64,000 nucleotides of DNA, from NCBI RefSeq assembly GCF_014648435.1, contig NZ_BMRC01000008.1:310001-374000 (forward strand), in the 5' to 3' direction. Both the position numbers and the translations under genes were made by a program. Positions within the stretch are counted from its first letter, which is position 1; each line of letters opens with the position of its first letter. Origin of the DNA: Nonomuraea spiralis (GTDB lineage Bacteria; Actinomycetota; Actinomycetes; Streptosporangiales; Streptosporangiaceae). This document shows positions 60,579 through 64,000 of this stretch, piece by piece. The notes under the pieces were generated by a model. That model ran no database searches and was not told the DNA's origin. It saw only the letters and a list, made by a program, of their open reading frames with translations.

Positions 60579-61343
60579 TCAGTCGTGGGCGCCGGACAGG
60601 GCGCGGGACAGGGTGGCGGCGGCCTCGGTGAGCGAGGGGCCGTACCAGGTGAGCAGGCGGCCGCTGACCAGCGCGCAGGCCAGGCCGGGGAACGCCTCGG
60701 GGCCGTCCTCGGCGCTGAAGGCGTAGGGCTCGTCGGGCAGCACGACGAGGTCGGGGCGGCTTCCGGCCAGCTCCGGCAGGGGGATCTTGGGGTAGCGCTC
60801 GGGGTGTCCGGCGTACAGGTTGTCCACGCCGAGGCGTCTGAGCACGTCCCCGGTGAAGGTGTCGCGGCCCACGACCATCCAGGGGCGGCGCCAGATCGGG
60901 ATGATCGCGGTGCGGCGCGGGCCGGGCGCGGGGTCGTCCCACGCCTGCCGGGCGGTCTCCAGCCAGGCCGGGCGGTCCGTACGGCAGGCGTGCGCGAACA
61001 GGCGCTCCAGCGAGGTGAACGCCTGGTCCAGCGTCTCGATCCTGGTCACCCAGACCGGTACGCCCGCCGCGCGCAGGGCCTCGACGTCGGGTGCGCGGTT
61101 CTCCTCGACGTTGGCCAGGACGACGTCGGGCCGCAGGCTGATGACGGCGTCGAGGTCGGGGTTCTTGGTGCCCCTGACCCGGGCCACGTCCAGGCCGGCC
61201 GGGTGCGAGCACCAGTCCGTCGCCCCCACCAGCGCCTCGGGGACGGTCGCCGCCACGGACTCGGTCAGCGACGGCACCAGCGACACGATCCGCCGTACGG
61301 TCTGGGGTACCTCCACAGGGAACCCTGTGTCATCGTGGACCAC
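60579..61343 (-). CDS. Helical-backbone metal receptor (BtuF/FepB-like) without signal peptide
   Basis: 254 residues from GTG with AGGTGG upstream. Periplasmic-binding-protein-like fold of the cobalamin/siderophore type: RIVSLVPSLTES at the start, VGATDWCSHPAG, GTKNPDLDAVISLRPDVVLAN. There is no signal peptide or lipobox, so it should stay in the cytoplasm, unlike true BtuF. No transporter genes are adjacent. It may sense or carry a corrinoid or metal complex; function unproven. Confidence 0.88.
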   Translation of the reverse strand: MVHDDTGFPVEVPQTVRRIVSLVPSLTESVAATVPEALVGATDWCSHPAGLDVARVRGTKNPDLDAVISLRPDVVLANVEENRAPDVEALRAAGVPVWVTRIETLDQAFTSLERLFAHACRTDRPAWLETARQAWDDPAPGPRRTAIIPIWRRPWMVVGRDTFTGDVLRRLGVDNLYAGHPERYPKIPLPELAGSRPDLVVLPDEPYAFSAEDGPEAFPGLACALVSGRLLTWYGPSLTEAAATLSRALSGAHD

Positions 61344-61458
61344 GGCACCACCTTAGGTTGCGATTTCCTGAAATATGCGTAGCACCACGCTTATGTCGGT
61401 ATAGATCCGTAGAATCCCGGTAAAGATCGTTAAAACTCTGTGATCGGGGGCTCGACGG
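61344..61458. other. Divergent intergenic region with AT-rich blocks
   Basis: 115 bases between divergent genes at 61343 and 61459. Contains ATTTCCTGAAAT (a near palindrome at about 61361) and GGTATAGATCC-type AT-rich blocks that could be -10 elements. Nothing firm. Confidence 0.35.
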
Positions 61459-62265
61459 TTGGAGCACGAGGCACCGGATTTCGATCCGAACACGCCGAAC
61501 GTGGCACGGCTCTACGACTACTACCTCGGCGGCAAGGATCACTTCCCGGTCGACCGCGAGGCGGCCGAGAGGATCCTGGCGGTGGCGCCCGAGGTACGAG
61601 CCGCGGCGCGCGCCAACCGCGCCTTCCTCGGTCGTGCCGTACGCCACCTCGCCGAGTCCGGGATCAGGCAGTTCCTCGACATCGGCACGGGGCTGCCGAC
61701 CCAGGGGAACGTGCACGAGGTGGCCGCCAAGATCGCCCCGGGGGCCCGGGTCGTCTACGTCGACCGCGACCCCGTGGTGCTGGTGCACGCCAGGGCGCTG
61801 CTCACCGGCCACGGCGAGGACACGACGGTGGTCGAGGGCGATCTGCGCAACCCGGCCGACATCCTGCGTGATCCCGAGGTGCTGCGGACCATCGACTTCA
61901 GCCGGCCGGTCGCCGTGCTGCTGGTGGCGATCATGCACTTCGTCGAGGAGTCCGACAATCCGGAGGAGATCCTCAAAACCCTGCGTGAAGCCATGGCACC
62001 GGGTAGTTACCTGGTCATGTCCCACGGCACCAGCGACGCCCGTCCCGACGCGGTCAGCACGGGCACCGAGGTCTACCGCAACGCCACCGCGCGCCTCGCG
62101 CTGCGCAGCCGGGCCAGGATCAGGGAGCTGTTCGAGGGGTTCGAGCTGGTGGAGCCCGGTCTGGTGTGGCTGCCCGAGTGGCATCCCGACCAGGCGGACA
62201 CGATCGACTTCATGGACCGCCCCGAGTCGTCGCTCATCGTGTGCGGCATGGGCAGGAAGATCTAG
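61459..62265 (+). CDS. SAM-dependent methyltransferase (DUF574 type)
   Basis: 268 residues from a TTG start, with GGGGG upstream; the opening PDFDPNTPNVARLYDYYLGGKDHF is the fixed N-terminus of this actinomycete family. Class I fold: FLDIGTGLPTQGN is the SAM-binding motif I, VVYVDRDPVVLVHA the acidic motif II. Substrate unknown; the family is expanded in Streptomyces and its relatives and is not tied to one pathway. The following oxidoreductase starts 9 bases after its stop. Confidence 0.92.
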   Translation: MEHEAPDFDPNTPNVARLYDYYLGGKDHFPVDREAAERILAVAPEVRAAARANRAFLGRAVRHLAESGIRQFLDIGTGLPTQGNVHEVAAKIAPGARVVYVDRDPVVLVHARALLTGHGEDTTVVEGDLRNPADILRDPEVLRTIDFSRPVAVLLVAIMHFVEESDNPEEILKTLREAMAPGSYLVMSHGTSDARPDAVSTGTEVYRNATARLALRSRARIRELFEGFELVEPGLVWLPEWHPDQADTIDFMDRPESSLIVCGMGRKI

Positions 62266-62274
62266 GACGCGTTC

Positions 62275-63174
62275 ATGGACCTCGGCCTCGCCGTCCCGCA
62301 GTACGGCAGGTTCGCCGCGCTGTCCAGCGTGACCCGGGTGGCCCGCGAGGCCGAGGCGACGGGGTTCGCGAGCCTGTGGGCGGGCGACCGGCTGCTGACG
62401 CCGTTGCGGCCGAAGGACCGCTATCCCGGCGGCGACGGCAGCGTGCCCGAGGCGCACCGGGTGTTCCTCGACCCGTTCGCGGTGCTGACGGTGGCCGCGT
62501 CCGTGACCTCGTCCGTACGGCTGGGCACCAGCGCGCTCAACGCCTGCTGGTACCCGCCGCCGGTGCTGGCCCGTTCGCTCACCACGCTCGACCATCTGAG
62601 CGGCGGCCGGCTGGCCGCCGGACTCGGCCTCGGCTGGTCCTCCGACGAGTACGCCGCCGTCGGCGTGCCCTGGAAGGGCCGCGCCGAACGGTACGAGGCA
62701 ACCCTCGACGCCCTGGAGGCCATCTGGGGCGGCGACCCGGTGACGTTCGAGCACGAGCTGTGGACGATCGCGCCCAGCCACATCGACCCCAAGCCCGTAC
62801 GCCGCCCGCCGCTGCTGCTGGCCGGGTTCGCCCCGGAGGCGCTGGGCAGGATCGGCCGCAGGGGCGACGGCTGGCTGACGGCCGCCCTGCCGATCCCGGC
62901 GCTCACGTCGATGTGGCAGACGATCAGGCAGAGCGCCGAGCAGGCCGGACGCGACCCGGACGCCCTGCGCATGATCCTGCGCTCCAACCCGGTCGTCACC
63001 GGGAACGGCACCCCGCCGCGCAGCGGCACGGTGGCCGAGATCGCGGAGTATCTGTCGCGGGCGGCGGAGGCCGGCGTCCACGAGATCATCCTGGACCTCC
63101 AGCACACCGCCGCCGACGACGACCACCTGCTGGAGCTGGCCGCCGAGTTCGCGGAACGCCTGGGCGCCGGTTGA
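62275..63174 (+). CDS. F420-dependent LLM-class oxidoreductase
   Basis: 299 residues, TIM-barrel luciferase-like monooxygenase family. MDLGLAVPQYGRF, LGTSALNACWYPPPVLARSLTTLDHLSGGRLAAGLGLGW and RPPLLLAGFAPEAL are typical of the coenzyme-F420-dependent group in actinomycetes. Reaction and substrate unknown. Probably cotranscribed with the methyltransferase gene upstream (9-base gap). A perfect 9-bp hairpin follows its stop. Confidence 0.92.
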   Translation: MDLGLAVPQYGRFAALSSVTRVAREAEATGFASLWAGDRLLTPLRPKDRYPGGDGSVPEAHRVFLDPFAVLTVAASVTSSVRLGTSALNACWYPPPVLARSLTTLDHLSGGRLAAGLGLGWSSDEYAAVGVPWKGRAERYEATLDALEAIWGGDPVTFEHELWTIAPSHIDPKPVRRPPLLLAGFAPEALGRIGRRGDGWLTAALPIPALTSMWQTIRQSAEQAGRDPDALRMILRSNPVVTGNGTPPRSGTVAEIAEYLSRAAEAGVHEIILDLQHTAADDDHLLELAAEFAERLGAG

Positions 63175-63177
63175 GCC

Positions 63178-63204
63178 CCGGCGCCCCGGTCGCTTGGGCG
63201 CCGG
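63178..63204. terminator. Bidirectional terminator between the LLM oxidoreductase and tpx
   Basis: CCGGCGCCC at 63178-63186 pairs perfectly with GGGCGCCGG at 63196-63204, loop of 9. It occupies almost the whole gap between the two convergent stop codons. Confidence 0.7.
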
Positions 63205-63705
63205 TTACTTGAGCGCGGAGAGCGCGCCCTCGTAGTCGGGCTCCTGGGTGATCTCGGGCACCAGCTCGGAGTAGACCACGTTGTCGTCGCCGTCGAGCAC
63301 CACGACCGCGCGGGCGGCCAGGCCGGCCAGCGGGCCGGACTCCTGGGCCACGCCGTAGTCGGCGAGGAACTCACGGCCGCGCATGAGCGACAACATGGTC
63401 ACCTTGTCGAGGCCCTCGGCGCCGCAGAACCGGTTCTGGGCGAAGGGCAGGTCGGCCGAGACGCAGAGCACGACCACGTCGGGGTGCTCGGCGGCCACCT
63501 CGTTGAAGCGGCGCACGGAGGCCGCGCAGACGCCGGTGTCGACGCTCGGGAAGATGTTGAGCACCTTGGTCTTGCCGGCGAAGTCGGCCAGCGTGCGGTC
63601 GGCCAGGTCGGTGCCGACCAGCTTGAAGGCGGGCGCGGCGTCGCCGGGCTTCGGGAAGGCGCCGCCCACGGTGATCGGGTTGCCCTTGAAACTGACGTCG
63701 GACAT
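63205..63705 (-). CDS. tpx: Thiol peroxidase (atypical 2-Cys peroxiredoxin)
   Basis: 166 residues. Reduces hydrogen and lipid peroxides with electrons from thioredoxin. Peroxidatic Cys60 lies in PSVDTGVCA, resolving Cys94 in NRFCGAEG, both at family positions. VSFKGNPITVGG is the diagnostic start. AGGAGG lies about six bases before the ATG at 63705. It is a single gene; no oxidative-stress regulator is adjacent. Confidence 0.97.
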   Translation of the reverse strand: MSDVSFKGNPITVGGAFPKPGDAAPAFKLVGTDLADRTLADFAGKTKVLNIFPSVDTGVCAASVRRFNEVAAEHPDVVVLCVSADLPFAQNRFCGAEGLDKVTMLSLMRGREFLADYGVAQESGPLAGLAARAVVVLDGDDNVVYSELVPEITQEPDYEGALSALK

Positions 63706-63891
63706 GAATGCCTCCTGATAGCGATGTTCCCCGACCAGCGATCCTAGCGGCGTGATCTCCCCCGGCAGTTGGCGGCTCGGGACGGGCCACGCCGGGCCGG
63801 CCCGTCCCGCCCAACGGATCCTCAACAAGGGCTCAACCCGCGCCGCCCTACGGTCTGGTCAACAGCTCCGCACGAAGAGAGGAACGGGAAC

Positions 63892-64000
63892 ATGACCAGC
63901 ATCATCCGTACGTCGCTCGCCGGCATCACGCTGGCCGGCATCACCTCGCTCGGGCTGATCGCGGCCGGTCCGGCCCCGGCCGGCGCCTCGACCTCCACCA
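63892..64000 (+). CDS. Start of a secreted protein, cut by window end
   Basis: Only 36 codons are inside the window. They encode a clear signal peptide: MTSIIRTSLAG, a hydrophobic core, then AAGPAPAGA with a likely cleavage site, followed by a Ser/Thr-rich start of the mature protein. GAGAGGAAC precedes the ATG. The product cannot be identified from this part. Confidence 0.75.
   Translation, partial: MTSIIRTSLAGITLAGITSLGLIAAGPAPAGASTST

Overview
The window is very GC-rich DNA, dense in genes with many GTG and some TTG starts, ATGA/GTGA stop-start overlaps and strong Shine-Dalgarno (SD) sites. The gene set points to a filamentous actinomycete, most likely Streptosporangiales (Nonomuraea/Streptosporangium-like): an XRE/DUF5753 regulator with DUF397 partners, an F420-type luciferase-like oxidoreductase, a DUF574-type methyltransferase, an AglEFG-type sugar importer without its own ATPase, and lysA-hom next to an ArgS-related gene. 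The genus is inference; no rRNA or tRNA was seen. I found no CRISPR array, insertion sequence or prophage.

Layout. 0.3-5.9 kb: four translationally coupled plus-strand genes (a membrane/coiled-coil protein and three large family-2 glycosyltransferases), probably for a cell-wall glycopolymer. 5.9-9.3 kb: hom, lysA and an ArgS-related gene on the minus strand. 9.3-12.9 kb: a divergent pair, a coiled-coil/CgeB-like glycosyltransferase and an asparagine-synthase-like protein, which look like the other half of the glycopolymer locus. 13.1-23.3 kb: trehalose synthase, a PadR-controlled FtsX-type ABC exporter, and an alpha-glucoside/trehalose importer with two tandem binding proteins and a permease that carries an extra extracellular domain. 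23.4-29.6 kb: secreted M1 peptidase, uracil-DNA glycosylase, small proteins, an apparently empty stretch, a flavin monooxygenase under a palindrome-covered promoter, and an unknown protein. 29.8-35.7 kb: treX-treY-treZ, which makes trehalose from glycogen. 36-43 kb: an XRE regulator with two DUF397 partners, MscL, a PLP dehydratase, an aminopeptidase, a PAP2 phosphatase and a universal stress protein. 43-48.9 kb: a two-component system whose kinase is a tandem pseudokinase-kinase fusion, facing an ABC exporter.

48.9-60.6 kb is the most unusual part: a GpgS-type glucosyl-3-phosphoglycerate synthase with an in-frame deletion, a GT4 glycosyltransferase, a Gfo/Idh/MocA dehydrogenase, two paralogous medium-chain dehydrogenases lacking the catalytic-zinc Cys, a GH63-like hydrolase related to glucosylglycerate/mannosylglycerate hydrolases, an AP-endonuclease-type isomerase, a complete sugar importer minus ATPase, and a ROK regulator. 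It reads as an uptake and cleavage locus for a small glucoside. 60.6-64 kb: a signal-less metal-receptor protein, a methyltransferase, an F420-type oxidoreductase, thiol peroxidase, and the start of a secreted protein cut by the window edge.

Two themes recur. Trehalose/alpha-glucan metabolism (treS, importer, treXYZ) is spread over 23 kb. Convergent gene pairs often overlap tail to tail, from 10 to 132 bases.
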